This document shows, in pieces, positions 31,092 through 43,887 of a DNA stretch of 64,000 nucleotides. How positions within the stretch are numbered: the first letter of the stretch is position 1; each line of letters opens with the position of its first letter. The stretch covers positions 1,798,001 through 1,862,000 of the forward strand of contig JAYKKR010000004.1 of assembly GCA_036971615.1 (NCBI GenBank), written 5' to 3'. Below the pieces are notes generated by a model. It was not told the DNA's origin. It ran no database searches and was given only the letters and a program-made list of their open reading frames with translations. The stretch comes from Amyloporia xantha (taxonomy: Eukaryota > Basidiomycota > Agaricomycetes > Polyporales > Adustoporiaceae). Position numbers and translations under genes: made by a program.

Positions 31092-32661
31092 ATGTCTAGT
31101 ACCACCGCCACCACCACCACAATCACCGACTCTGCTCCAGCCTTGTCCCTTTCTGTGCGTGCATCTACGGAGCCCCTGGTCCCAACAGGAGCGCTGAACA
31201 AGTACGAGCATGTGGACCTTACGCCCGTCATTGGTCGCGAATACCCCCACGTTCAATTGACGGATCTCCTCAAGGCTGAGAATGCAGACGAGCTGATCAG
31301 AGAGCTGGCCATCATCGGTGAGGCGAATTTCAGGCTTGCGTGTGCCCTATTGTTTGAGATTGCTGATTGCTGTGTCCCCGATCACCAGTATCTCAACGAA
31401 ACGTTGTGTTCTTCAGAAACCAAGACATCAATATTGATCAACAGAAGCTCGTAGGTGACTTGATATATACATAGCTGGAGAGATACTCAAAGTATCGGCC
31501 TCAAGCTTGGAAACAAGCTCGGAATACTCTCCGGGAGGCCAAAGGAGTCTGGCTTGCATATTCACCCAACAGAGAAGCCTAACTCCGATAGAGATCTCGA
31601 AATCCACGTCATTACCTCCAAGAAGGATCAGTAAGTGTCACCTGTAACGTTTCTACGGGGAAGTGAACTCACTCTATTTGTATCGCATGTAGAAAGAGGG
31701 AACACGAGAGCGAACTGGACATATCCCAGTTTGCCTCAAGGGGGTGGCATTCCGAGTAAGTGAAAGCAAATCCGACTCATATTACTGCGCGTTCTGACGG
31801 ATCTCGTCCCCCCTGTAGCATAACATTTGAGCCCGTTCCGTCGGACTTCGCGATCCTAAAGGTCCATACCCTTCCGGAGATCGGCGGGGATACCTTGTGG
31901 GCAAGCGGCTATGAAGCGTACGACAGGCTGAGTCCCGCATTTGCCAAGTATCTCGAGGGCTTAACGGCTCTTCACTCCGGGAGGCAATTCAGGATTTCGA
32001 GCGAGGCGTGAGGACTTTTCATGCACAGGTTCAGAATCCTACTAACGTTTGGTAACAGAACCGGCCAGCCACTGATTGGTGAGACCCGCGGTAACCCAGA
32101 GAATGTAGGAACCACGCTTGAGGCAGTTCACCCTGTCATTCGTACGAACCCGGTGACGGGCTGGAAGAGTGTCTTCGTCAACAAAAAGTGTGCTTTGCAG
32201 TAGCGTCCTGACATCAATTCGTATTGACATGTTTCGGGTAGCTTCACGAAACGCATCCTCGAACTCACCAAGGATGAGTCGGATAGTACCCTGGATTATT
32301 TGAATCGGGTGATCAGCGAAAACCATGACCTGCAAGTTCGCTTCAAGTGGAACAAGTGAGGATAAGCAGCTGTTCTAAACCTTGGAAACGAGATGGCTTA
32401 CGTATCATGCTCTTGTGTAGGAACGACGTCGCCATCTGGGCCAATTCATCAACCCTACACAATGGTATGCCATAGGAACCATGTTATGCAGGGTATCGTG
32501 CTGATTATACCTTCACAGTGACACGCGATTACGACGAGCATCGGGAGGGGGACCGTGTAGTATCACTGGGTGAGAGGCCATACTTCGACCCGCAGTCGAA
32601 GTCGAGACGGGAAGCGCTCGGCCTGAAGAAGAGGGTATTCGGCTTTCGAGCAGTCCAGTGA
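31092..32661 (+). CDS. TauD-like alpha-ketoglutarate-dependent dioxygenase
   Basis: At least eight short exons starting MSSTTATTTT. In order: YEHVDLTPVIGREYP..LTDLL, a RNVVFFRNQD strand, LGNKLGILSGRPKESGLHIH, the metal-binding H-x-D in RGWHSDITFE (split by an intron after 31755), LPEIGGDTLWASGYEAYDRL, a TRGNPENVGTTLEAVHPVIRT segment, FTKRILELT and finally AIWANSSTLHN with the distal His, followed by DYDEHREGD with the likely oxoglutarate-binding Arg downstream. The stop is TGA at 32659-32661. Enzymes of this family hydroxylate taurine, other sulfonates or related acids using Fe(II) and 2-oxoglutarate in the cytosol. The substrate is not readable from sequence. The introns are 50-75 nt with GTAAGT, GTGAGG and similar donors. 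All catalytic residues look present. The total length is near the 370-390 residues usual for the fungal family. Confidence 0.8.
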
Positions 32662-33488
32662 AACGTATGCAGTGCCTGAGTGATTGTAGAAAATGATGAC
32701 CGAGTTAAAATTTCCGAGGCAAAGGGAGCTCCCTGGCTTTTAGACCGACGTCGCATTTCAGGAACAACCATTTCTTGCAAGCATCTGCGTTACATGCATT
32801 AAGCGTCAAGGCTCCGTATTGCCACACCGCGCGCTTCTAATTCTGGTTGCATTGTTCCGGTTATGGGCGCTCATTGATTTTGATCATAATCATTGCTGAG
32901 GGGTCAGAACACTGCATATGAGCTGATGAGCACATGGTTATCTTGTACCAGTACTGCCCCAGAGCACTGAACTATCTGTCGTCTCTATCGCCTCGTCACG
33001 GGGAAGAAGAGCACGGTCAACGCGAATTAGGCTCTATTTGCGCTCGCACCTGCCCTGCCAGTAGGGACAGCCTCAAGCCAACCAAAGGCTACATGCTACA
33101 CCTGTGCATATGGTAGCGGAGCTGGAGTGGCCCGCGACCATGGTGATGATCCAGAGGCCGTCGTCGCATTGATCGGATGTCATACGATCGACCTCAAACC
33201 TGTGCTGTGTGCGAAAGATCCGACTGCTCAGCACCGGTCACGTCAGGAACATCTCTGCACTTCCTTACTACCTGCGATGCCCGCATAGGTGAAACAGGTG
33301 TTCATTTCAAGCTGGTTTTGTATATTCCCATCAAACGTTTCAGCACGAGCGCTGGCTAACATGATAAAGGCAGAGCCTTCAATGCCATATCGTTCAAATT
33401 CAGCGTACACACCTTTGACTCTCTACTCGTCTTGAGTCGTCCTTCATTTCATCTCTCCTCTCTCGAATCCCCGAGAAACCTGCTCAAC
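32662..33488. other. Intergenic region, nothing recognised
   Basis: No protein or RNA gene seen. Short ORFs only. Confidence 0.4.
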
Positions 33489-34012
33489 ATGGCTACTGCG
33501 ACAATGGAAAGTTGCGCGCGTACCACCGTAGAGGAGATTCAAGTCGCCCAAGAACGACCGAAATTATACTTACCCACGAAACCAACTGTCTGTCGTACGT
33601 TCCTGGTTACACCTCTTGCTTTAAAATGCTAACCTTCGCTTATGCAGACGAGTCAGGCTGCACTGCATCTCTCCCTTTATTCGAGCGCGAGTCGTCAACC
33701 GAGCACCCGGTTATAAATCTCCACAATCCTTGTCAGGGAGGCGACGTCGAGCGAGCAAAGTCGTTGCTGACCTCGTCTTCGGTAGCCAACCCAGCTGAGA
33801 CAGGCTCTACGTATGTGCAGCAAGTGACCGAGGCGGAGGAGATGCGTGTTGTCCGGTCACGTCCGAATACAGCACAAGTTGTTCTAGAGATAACCGAGAG
33901 GAACACCATAGATGGGATTATCCTCAACGTTGGTGTTTCTCCTCCATTTGAGCTAGACAAGGGAGCCATCGTAGTGGACTACACTGCTGCCAATATCAGC
34001 ACTCGACATTGA
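33489..34012 (+). CDS. Hypothetical protein, two exons
   Basis: Starts MATATMESCARTTVEEIQVAQ. A donor GTACGTTCC near 33596 and an acceptor TTATGCAG near 33648 join it to a second exon running through SLPLFERESS and LEITERNTIDGIILNVGVSP and ending STRH at 34012. The product is about 155 residues, with no signal peptide, no membrane segment and no motif I know. The pyrimidine-rich leader before the ATG and the plausible intron are the main support. Confidence 0.4.
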
Positions 34013-34849
34013 GTTGCACATAGTCGGATGCAAACATCGGTACGGTCTTCCTTCGCGCCCATTCTCTATGGATCTGAACGATTATTCATGTTTCAGCTAT
34101 CACGCCGCCTCAGATATATGACGACACTGACATTCGTCAAGCCAGCTAGAGACGACGAGGTCAACTGGAAGGACTTACTTTGCAATGCATTCCGAGTCGC
34201 TTAGTGATATAGAACAGACATTCCTGCAAACATGAGACTCAAGACTATCGTTGACTTCGAGTAGAGGTCCACATCTATTTATTGTAGAATCACACGGACC
34301 TAGACACTAGACATATTGTATCAGTATACGGTATCAATCATGTAATAACCTTTGTTGCAACAAACGTCTTAGGTGCTGTCTCAACTTCCGAAAAGACTGG
34401 CTGTTCGGTCTGAGCTCATATAGAACGCAGGTCGCAAAAAAGGATGTGGAGAAGCTCACCTTTGTCTAGTTCTGACTTCGAACTTCCCAGTACACGAGTT
34501 GTCGATCCCGGCGATCATCAATCTAGTAGTAGCGTGTTCTGGCCTTGGATGGTTATAGGTCGCTGAACCGGCACCCGAGATTTCGCTTGTTGAGGGCTGC
34601 TCCCAAATTTAGCGACAAGTCTTGCAAAGTTGCAGTGCGCAGATGAATGGATGATCTTTCAGATTCTTTCTAAAGTGGCGGTTGACCTAACGCGACCCAC
34701 GTGATCGCGATTGCGCTGCGAGTCACAACTTCAGCGCCTGACGCGAAACCAAGTCGGCTTTCCTGCGACCGAGCGCGCGTCTTTGACTTGCCGGTGACCT
34801 ATAAAGCTCGAAGGGGCTGAAGAGATGCGGGTATCACATCAGGAGCATC
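34013..34849. other. Intergenic region before the methyltransferase gene
   Basis: No gene seen. A CTATAAAG at about 34799-34806 is the likely TATA box of the following gene. Confidence 0.4.
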
Positions 34850-35798
34850 ATGTCCACGCTTTCGCTTCCGACCATCGACTCTCCGGAGACGATTGCGGCC
34901 ATCTACCCGCATGAGGGCCCCCAGCAGTTCAGTATTGTTCTAGGGCAGCAGAAAGAGCGGGTGCGACTTGTGAAGACGTGGGGAATACAACCTGGAGAGG
35001 ACATCATCGAAATAGGGTGTGGGCAAGGTGATTGCACGGTCGCGCTTGCAACGGCTGTAGGAGAGCAAGGCCACGTCACCGCCATCGACCCAGCGAGTTT
35101 AGATTACGGTATGTGTGGCTGCATGTTGCGCGTTTTGGTGGATCGCTCATTCATCATATGCAGGCTCACCTTACACGCTTGGACAGGCCCAAGCTCACCT
35201 ACTTGCCTCCCCCGTCGGCTCACGCATTAACTTCGTTCAGGCCGATCCGCTGGAATTCCTCAGCAAGACCACTGAGAAATATACCACAGCCGTCGTTGCT
35301 CAGTGTATCTGGTACTTCTCCTCGCCGGAAACGTTCTCGAGGATCCTTGCCGCGCTCGCGCCTCGGGTGCAGCGCATCTGCCTCTCCGAGTATGCGCTCA
35401 CGGCGACTGACCCGCGAGCCGTACCACACCTACTGGCAGCACTTACACAGGCCTCACTGGAGTGCCGAAAGCCCATTTCAAAGAGCAACATCCGCACCAT
35501 CCTGTCTCCTGACGCGCTCAAGGCTGCTGCTTCTGCGGTAGGGCTCACGCTCCAAAAGGAGGAGACGATGGTACCTCCCGAAGACATGTTTGACGGGCGC
35601 TGGGAGGTCGGTGCAGTGCTGGCAGACGCATTCGAAGAGGAAACGATCGCATGTGTCAACGATGTCAGGGAGCAAGCGGTTGTTTTTGCAATGAGAGACA
35701 GTGTGAGGGCTGCCAGGGATGCCTTGAAGGTCAAGGGTGAGACGGTGCACACGATGGATATATGGGTCGCGACCTACGCAACACGGTCATCGTGGTAA
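34850..35798 (+). CDS. Class I SAM-dependent methyltransferase
   Basis: Two exons, 34850-35108 and 35164-35798, with an intron starting GTATGT and ending ATGCAG. About 297 residues. Motif I is DIIEIGCGQGDCTVALA at about residues 47-63, followed by the acidic end of strand 2 (VTAIDPAS). Exon 2 carries FVQADPLEF and AQCIWYFSSPETFSRILAALAP (motif IV to V region), then a C-terminal helical part. These features are those of small-molecule methyltransferases of the UbiE/Methyltransf_25 type. The acceptor substrate is unknown. A TATA box lies about 50 bases before the ATG, so the 5' leader must be very short. No secondary-metabolite cluster is evident around it. Confidence 0.8.
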
Positions 35799-36865
35799 AC
35801 AAACACCGACCACTTCTTATACGGGTAATGGAGAGATGAGTTTGTTGACAGTCGTACACTCAAGGACATCGAGAATGTCCGACGTGATTCATGAACTTAT
35901 CAAGCGTCGACAATATTGAAGTCGATATGGCATCCCACAGCGATATGGCATCCCACATGAGTGGGGTTAGCCGACTTTAATGTCGGCCATCCACTAAGTT
36001 TATTTGAGCAAGGGTTCAGTCTTTCGCAGAGGGCAATTACCGAGAGAGTGGCAGGGATAAGTCGGCCGGGTCTAGACTTCAAGGAAAGCGAAACTCGGAA
36101 GCATGGCATGCATACACCGGTTAGTGATGATATATCGGGTTGACTGACATCAAGTCAAAAGTTAGACTGACCCACCCACGGCGCCCCGGAATGCTCGGGT
36201 GTAGACAAGGAATTCATTGTCGGACAATTTGAGACCTGCGTCTTGAGCTCGACACTGAGCTCGTCGATCATCGATCATCTCCGAGTGAACGACTCCGAGT
36301 CTACGTAGATTTGTCCTTCATGTATGAGTTGGAGACTTCATCACGGTAAAGACTTTGCTACGTTCAAATCTCCCATGCATATGTTCTTGTCTGAAAACCG
36401 ATGACAGCGCTGGTTAAATATTGCATTTTGGCTATACTATGAGTCTTCATATCATCCGCCAGCATGACAGCAGTTCGGCAGCGCAACGTAGCCGCGGCGG
36501 AGACATCCAAGACGCTCTGTGAAATTGCAATTCACTCCCAGAGGTGCGCTCAGCTACTTGAAATATCGCCCTGTAACGTTAATCACAGCGACTTTACTTG
36601 TCAGGCTGGGAGCGAGATAAAAGAGAAGCTTCAAATTTAGTATTCAGAAGTTCACCTGTGCATTGTGTACAATGGTCCTCGACTAGTTCGATGAACAGCA
36701 GCTCAGACAGAAAGGCGTCTAACTGTCTCTCGGTAAGCTGCTATCATTGTATATTCGAAGACCGTTGTCACCGGATCTCGGCGCGCACGAACTGTATTAC
36801 TGCGGCCCCGCAGAAGGTCATATATACAGGATGCTATTGAAGCAGTTCTACAAACTCTAACCACA
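35799..36865. other. Intergenic region without a gene
   Basis: Short ORFs only. A short direct repeat (GATATGGCATCCCACA, two copies near 35923-35953) was noted. Confidence 0.4.
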
Positions 36866-38128
36866 ATGTCCCTCACGAACGGCAAGGTAACCCTCCAGCC
36901 CTGTCTAGAGGAGGGTCCTGTCTCTACGAATGACATACTCGAGGTGTGGCACGAGCTATCACCATTCTCCGTCGAGGCGATCCTGGCCAATAACCCAACC
37001 TGCTTCGATTTTGCATATCAATGTCTTTTCTGCGCCGCGATCGTGCATCATGTTCCGCAGAGTGAGACAGAGTCCCAAGGCGCAGAAGGACAGGCGATCT
37101 GCGACACGGATGCCGATGAAGCGCCGTCGGTCGGTAAGCTGCAACCCGGGGTGAACAATATGTCTCCCCGTCCCGTCCAACTTCAGGGTCGACACAGTCA
37201 CAGTGCACAGAGCTCTTGTGGATCCGGCAGTAAAAGCGATTCCAACTTTGACGGTGAAATCAGGGAGTGGGTGATCGATCCATGGGATCCAAGCGATCCG
37301 TCTCATTCTCTTGCCGAGCACCCTCCTCAGGTAGAAGAGAAGGGACCCCTCCGACTTATATCGGTAACCGTCGGCATGGTATATGTCATCTCTACCACCA
37401 TGCAGAGCGAGGTCAGCATAGGCATCGCCGTCCGCCCGCAGGAGCGCAGACAGGGGATAGCGAGACAAGCGCTCACACTCCTCTTGCCGTGGATATTCGA
37501 CGACCTCGGATGCCACCGCGTGCAGGCCCTCATTATGGACGGTCCTTCGTACTACCCGGCCCATATGCTGCTTCGCCTCACTTGGGTTCAGCCATGAAGG
37601 CACCCATCGCCGTATCATCATGAGCTCGGCGCTCAGCGACTGGCGCGACGTGACGCACATGGCGATGCTGGATACCGAGTGGTTCACGTGGAAGTCGGCC
37701 AAGCTCCAGTCGAAGCCGATGACAATATGGGATGAAATGTTGAAGAGGCACCAGCAAGAGTTGGATGCGCTAGCTGCAGTGGGAGGATACACAGCACAAG
37801 CTGCGCAAAACGGCGAGCACGGAGACGATCAAGGCACGCGAGGGACGCAGAGCTACTCCTCACGGACGATGAGACGAAATCAGTGGCATCGTCTGCATGC
37901 TCATCCGTCGATCCGGATGAGAGCGCCCCACCCTCGCCTACATCTTCTGTCTTTTCGTGGAGCGATGCCGAATCGGTTAGCTCAAATGCCCCGCTAGTTA
38001 AAGGGAAGAAGACAGGGAAGAAGAAAGGGAAGAGAACGAAGAGACGCCAGTCTGCTGACGCCCATGGTTCATCATATTCCAGCTGGGACTCTGCGTCAAA
38101 TGCTAGCTCTGATTGGGAGGTAACGTAA
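36866..38128 (+). pseudogene. GNAT-type N-acetyltransferase, frame-broken
   Basis: The ORF from 36866 (MSLTNGKVTLQPC) runs to 37597 and includes an acetyl-CoA-binding segment IGIAVRPQERRQGIARQAL (motif A, R/Q-x-x-G-x-A). The homologous continuation FASLGFSHEGTHRRI is in another frame, so one base is gained or two lost near 37570. It continues DWRDVTHMAMLDTEWFTW, then needs further frame changes near 37795 and 37845 to reach the tail with DAELLLTDDETKS, a Lys-rich stretch (KGKKTGKKKGKRTKRR) and the stop at 38128. Either this is a decaying gene or the assembly has several indels here. N-terminus and motif A agree with fungal GNAT proteins. Confidence 0.6.
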
Positions 38129-38462
38129 TAATTACCATATGCATGTACTACATGCGAATGCGCACGCCGGACTTGGCATCTAGTACCTGAGACTACCTGA
38201 AACCGACGGCGAGAGGATATGGGACAGAAACTGTTGTAAGGGTTCGAGGAGAGTGCTGCCTTTCCGATATTTAAGGTCGTATATTTGCATGACATAGGGC
38301 TTTTACGATAGTGCAATGGAATTTTGACTCGCATATCTGCATGTGTGGACAGCTATGATCAAGTTAGCCGAAGCTCACAACTAACAGGATCCCAGTACAT
38401 GGACACAAAGGGATCAGAAATTGGTCTGCAACGGTTGACACATTTCGAGCATCAGATATGTT

Positions 38463-40227
38463 TCACGGCAGCCCGTCTACAACAGTTACGAGTTCTCTGA
38501 GGTCGCGAACGATCTTGAATCCACCCAAGTCCCCACGCGGCAGTGGAAGCTGGTCTGTCCAGCCCTTCCCAGCTCTGTCTACCCAAATAGCCCCCAACCC
38601 TGCTGCGCGCGCTCCGGTCACATCAAATGGATTCCTTCAGACAATCAGAGAAAAGATCAACAACTGTTGAGAAATGGCGGTGCGATCGAGGACGCCACCG
38701 AAACCAGCACCTACCCACTAACGAGCCACACGTTGAGCGCATCACTGCGCGTCCCCGGAGATTTCGGAGACGTGATCTAGGAGGCCCTTGTATACCTCCG
38801 CAGCAGGCTTGTATCGTTTCACAGAGCCCACCAGGAAGAAGGGCAAAGGAAGGAGCTCCTGGGGCAACGCGGCATTGACAGCAGTGCTTACCATCTAATT
38901 TTAGTTCATGCAATGTATTTCTCATCAGCCAAATTAGTGACATGTAACTGAAGACATACCTCGGTTGGTGCCTGCCGTGAAACGATGGATCGCAATGACC
39001 CACAGTTAGTTCGACATGCAATATGGCAAATCATCGAAACACAGACAAATGTGCGCGTTAAGTGATATATGCATTACACTTACCATTGCTGAAAATGATG
39101 ATGTCAACGTTCCCGAGGCGTTTCAGGTCTTGCATGGCAGATATGGCATCTTCGAAGCTATGAATTTAGAAAGCAGAATCAGCGCTTTCCTGTCAAATCC
39201 CCATCCCCGAAGGTGGAGCCGCCCGAGAGCCCCGAATTGATGGTCATTGGCTTAGGGCCAACAGTAAGGTCATTGGCTTAGGGCCGTTCACAGTGAAATA
39301 TGACCCTTGATTCTCAGAACAAGACACATGTCGATGGTTTTGTGCAGAGTCCCCAACAGCGGCATTGTACAGTGGCATCACTATAGCGCCATGTTTTGCT
39401 CGCGCCAAAGTCAGGGATTTGCCAGCGATAATAATGGCGCTTTACCGGGGTATATCCCCAGGCGTTACGAGAGAAAAATAGATCCAAATAGAGACCGGAC
39501 CTCGATACGTACGGAGGGAGATGGCTGTAGTCGTCCATCAATGCAGTAATTGTGTCGTTAGAGAGCGGCATTTCCAACTCCGCGGCGGCGTGCTTAAGAC
39601 TATTCTTCGTGACAACATCGAATGGTTCATAGAGGTCTGCCATCAAAATGTGAAATGTTAGCGTATCCAGCAAGTATCCAGGCACTGGGGGCAATGAACG
39701 ATGTTCGTGTTCCGAAAAGGCATGTAAACATGGGCAGAGCAGGTTAAATTTCCGGCCAAAATGCTCGGTCGCCTGATATTGTAAATGGAGCTCGCTGATT
39801 GGCTGAAGACCCAGGAGCATTGTATGTTTTCGTAGCATGTCCGGCGCTCAGCATATTTAACCAGTTCGGACTGTATTCAATGAATGTGCGGAGTCCGAAC
39901 ATTCATTCTTGCCCCCAGTGAGGATGAACAAGTATGGAGCCATGAAGACTCCTCCACCGATAGATACGCCCACTCACCAATGGAATTCAGTCTCCACGTG
40001 TATCTGAAGAGCGCTCATTTATCAGCAATGCCATTCTACATGGCCGAGGAAGGCAGTGACTGCTGCCGAACATACTCGAGTTGATATCTCCTCCACAACT
40101 CGCTCAGCCTCTGCGCGAAATCTGCGGAGCATCGAGTGATGGTCTGGATACTAGAAGCGATTCTGCTCGTATCCAGTATGGTACCGTAGATGTCGAGGGC
40201 AAGAACAGTTTTAGTATTATCTGGCAT
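38463..40227 (-). pseudogene. HAD-superfamily (2-haloacid dehalogenase type) gene, degraded
   Basis: Exon 1 (from ATG at 40227) has the HAD motif I LALDIYGTILDT and WRRYQLEYVRQQ. A second block at 39643-39517 (EPFDVVTKNSLKHAAAELE) and a third at about 39160-39092 (FEDAISAMQDLKRL...IIIFSNG, motif II) follow. Then come SLRSIVSRQAP (about 38960), VKRYKPAAEVYKGLL (motif III Lys) and NPFDVTGARAAGLGAIWVDR (motif IV region), ending VVDGLP at 38463. Faults: about 430 extra bases between exons 1 and 2, no AG acceptor before SLRSIV, and a one-base shift near 38750 between SGDA and ALNVWLVSG. Family members dehalogenate 2-haloacids or act as phosphatases. Confidence 0.6.
39241..39286. repeat. Direct repeat GGTCATTGGCTTAGGGCC, two copies
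   Basis: Two 18-base copies 27 bases apart, in what should be an intron of the degraded HAD gene. Confidence 0.7.
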
Positions 40228-41017
40228 GATGATGGTAAAGTATGCGGAAGCGCAAGTCTCGCGCTGATCGGTGGATTGTCCACACACAGATGTTGTGTTA
40301 TGCAACGGTTGAGCATAAACGAATTTGCACGGAGAAGTTCACATCGTGAGAGTGGAGCTTACCATTACCGTACTGACGAGTTCGGATACTATGACCTCAT
40401 GACTACCCCACCCGCTCCATTTAAGTAAACAGTGCATAACATTCCGTTGTTCTCGGTCTCGGAAATCTAGGCCTGTGTCCAATAGGCATCATACCACCCA
40501 GCTTGCGCGTCTGCTCAACACCGCGCTTGCATGCATAATTTCGAACGGTTCATCAGGTGCCGCAGCACACATCGACCTGGTCAGACGCCTTTTTGTCAGA
40601 ATAGGATTACTACCACAGAACACGATGGGTTCCTAGTCATTCATATATGCGAGTACGTGGGATAAGCTGCGCTCATCCACCTTCGTGAGACGACGTTTCA
40701 GATCTCTTGACAGAGCAGCGCCGCTAGACTAATTCCAGCATGGTACATGCTGTGCATATGCATTCGGATATCGATACACCAATGATCAACTTAGGTCACG
40801 GTGAGAAAAGCGCACCAACCTAATCCTGCGAACTACTCAGCAGCCTTCCACAACGACGGAGAAAACGCAACATATGAATTCATGACCGCCAGCCGGGACA
40901 ATTGTAAATGCATCATACATAGATCAAGGAAGACCTCGAAACTGACCTCGACCGATCCGGCCGTACGCAGCAGTGGGGCCTTGACAGGTGACAGGCGGCA
41001 TACGCCGATCGCTGCGC
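40228..41017. other. Intergenic region without a recognised gene
   Basis: No gene supported by motif or splice pattern. Confidence 0.4.
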
Positions 41018-41687
41018 TCATCTCTCAGTGTGAATGGTCGCCGGATGGATCTGTGCGGGGATGCGAGCAATACAATAGCTTGTCCAGCAGGAGAACCCTG
41101 GGCGCCCATGGACCCATGAACTTGGAACGTACATTGTGCATCGTAGCAATGCCGCCGGTGCCAGAAGCATGGGCGTAACTTCAATGATAAGAGCGAGGTG
41201 AGCCCGAAAGACGACTTCGCGATCAAAGCCGCTCGAAGTCTGCATTTCAACAACTATGGCTATGTTGCCAAAGTGGTGACAGTCATTTGAATGAGCCACT
41301 CACAAGAGCATCCTCGAAACATCACGGGAGTAGTGATCGAAGCTGACCAGACATGAAGCGGCCTTGACTCGCGGTGTTCTCCTCGCCGTGCATAGGGAGG
41401 AGATCATCGGACATATGACCGGGCATCTGGTGTAGGCAGTGCAGGTATCGTTCCATCACGAGCCTATCCTCTGCGGCCATGAAAGACTGAAGGGAGGCTG
41501 TGAGCTTCTTTGAAACGACTTCACCAGGTACGCCGACAACAGCAAGAGTGGAAGCAAAGGCCAGAGAAGACGCCGTCCACCATAGGACTGATAAGCTTAG
41601 AGTTACGAGTCGGCTGGCTGTAGAGCTCATGACAAGGAGCGGTGGACAGGAGCATGAAAGCCCCGCATTCCCATCCGAGGAATGCAT
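41018..41687 (-). CDS. Possible small secreted protein, weak
   Basis: The minus-strand ORF has a Met (near 41630) followed by a hydrophobic stretch (LVTLSLSVLWWTASSLAFAS) that looks like a signal peptide, then SKKLTASLQSFMAAEDRLVMERYLHCLH. A second piece (FDREVVFRAHLALIIEVTP) is open in another frame about 300 bases downstream and could be joined by an intron. No family recognised. It may be a decayed gene. Confidence 0.25.
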
Positions 41688-41699
41688 GTGAGAAGACTG

Positions 41700-43887
41700 T
41701 GGGAAAAGATCAGCAGATTCGACACCTGTGCAGTATTATCTGTATCGCTGCGTAAGGTACGGCCCATGTCCGACGGCCGCTTCGAGTTTCAGAGCACGGT
41801 TGTCTCTATTATTCTTTTTTGTGTTTTCTCTGATTTTGGTCCCTCGTCACTGCAGGTTGAAACATAGCAACGTGTCTGGAAATATTGTGAGGTCAAACTG
41901 AAACCGTCCAAAACTGAACAACGGTCCTACGTTTTGCTAAGATGATCGACATGCGACAAGTAGCCTTGAGCTCCCCATCGACTGGTTGTCAACGAGATTC
42001 AGATAATAAGGAATGATGAGCCTAAGCGATATCGTCACCAGAGGGCGAGTGACGATCTGTGTGTGCGGGAAGGTAGTCTTGACAAGGGATGATCTGCCTG
42101 CACCAACAGTCAGAGGTTAGCTCTGAACAATCACCAGATCATTTGTGTACACGACGGTGAAGTTGTGGAGAGTATTCAGATCGGAGTAATCATTTCGCGT
42201 GAGGACAGGTCGGATTTTCATCGGAAACGAGAGCACAAGTCCATTTGAGCAATTCGAAGTGGTGAGTGGCATGGCTGGAAAACATTTCAGAGATAAATCC
42301 GCAATGGAATGTCTTTTTTCCTCTGACACGTCTGATTCCTCATAAGCGATATTCTCGCAGGCATAACCGTGTGACGCTTGAGACTGGAAGTGAGAATGCG
42401 CATGACCCGTGCTAGAGACGCGCGATAGAAAACAACGCTTCCAGTGTGCACAATAATAGTTCGCAACAGGGGCGGCTGACGAGACTGATGCGTTGTTGGC
42501 GGGGAATCATGGCGGAGAAAGCGAAACGAGACCGGCCAGCACGAGCGAAGAGCGACATTTGTGGGCGTGTGGAAAGGTCGAATTCCGTCACGGAGCTAGA
42601 TGCCGTGCAATTGCCGTAGGATTCAGTAAGCAAGTACAGGCTGGGACCCACCTCCAATTCACCGGCAAGAGAGACTGTATGACTTGGGAAAATATATCAG
42701 AAATAGCGCAAAATGGGTCCCTGTGGGTCCGTGAAAATGCCACGGGCTAAGTGGCCACATGCATGCGGCATTGCATTCATCTGACCGGTGCGTGTAGCGA
42801 GTACAACGTCCGCGGAGAGGGTTCACTATCCTTTGGAAAGGTGTTCGAAATGGCCGAGCATCACACTGAGTGGCGAATCGATGACCACCGCCCCGACGAG
42901 CACGGGAGGCAGCCTCGCGGACACCGCCGGATTAGCATAATCTAGAGCACATGTGACAATAGATTGGGGCTGATCCGCAGCACTATCAGAGGGGGACCTT
43001 CAGCAGTATAATGCAAGTCGAAAACAAGACATATCGCGATGCGCACCCGGCAGTTGCCAGACACGGCGCGGCCAATGTGCGCACTTCAACGGCCCCTCCC
43101 CATGTTACCGTGCGCGCGCAAGACAAGGGGCAAGGTGTAGTAAATACTATGTGCGCCTTGTAGCGACATACCGTCCTCACAAAGGAGGGCGGCATTTGTT
43201 CCCGCGAAGGTTGCGCCGAATTTGAAGCCTAGGCCGCGGGATGGAAAGGGTATGTCGTTCCCACGGCATCGACCCTTACGAGCGTCTATTGTGGCTTGGG
43301 CTGCGAATGGACTAACGCGCCTTCTCTTGCTACATTCATCTTCGTATTCGATTGCCCGCTCGGCTAAGTTTCCCTCTGGAAGCTGAAATCTCTCCCAAAT
43401 CTGGATACTATCACGGCATGAACAAAGGATTCCAGTTGAGTTAACTTGGCCAACAATAAGTGATTGATGCACTTATTTTACCTAGGTTTTCTGATGATTC
43501 GCAAACGCACCGTCGTGGAAAACGGGGTCGAGATCAGCATGGACCTTTGGTCGCAGAAAGGACCATTTGCGGCTGCCTTCGTTGGCTAGGCACCAAAATG
43601 GCTATTGTGACTCCTTCGCTATGGCCCCTTTTGTCGTGAGCACCGCACCATCAGCCGAGTCGCCATAGTCAGATTCAGATCTATCTGGCACAAGCACAAG
43701 AAATCTAGCAACGTCGGTCCGGGCTGTGTCCCTAGGCCGATGACTGATTTAGGCATCTTTCACGATGCGTGCAGACCTTGAGGCGGACTTTAAGACGCTC
43801 GGACGGGCGCTGTGGACCCACTTTCCTTTATGATTTAAGCACCGAGTCCTACGCCGCAGATTCCTCTTGTTATTCCCTCACGCTATC
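41700..43887. other. Intergenic region, nothing supported
   Basis: More than 2 kb with only short ORFs on both strands and no motif recognised. Confidence 0.4.

Noticed and set aside
36959..37792. 277-codon minus-strand ORF over the GNAT gene
   Set aside because: The plus strand has recognisable GNAT motifs. The minus ORF has none.
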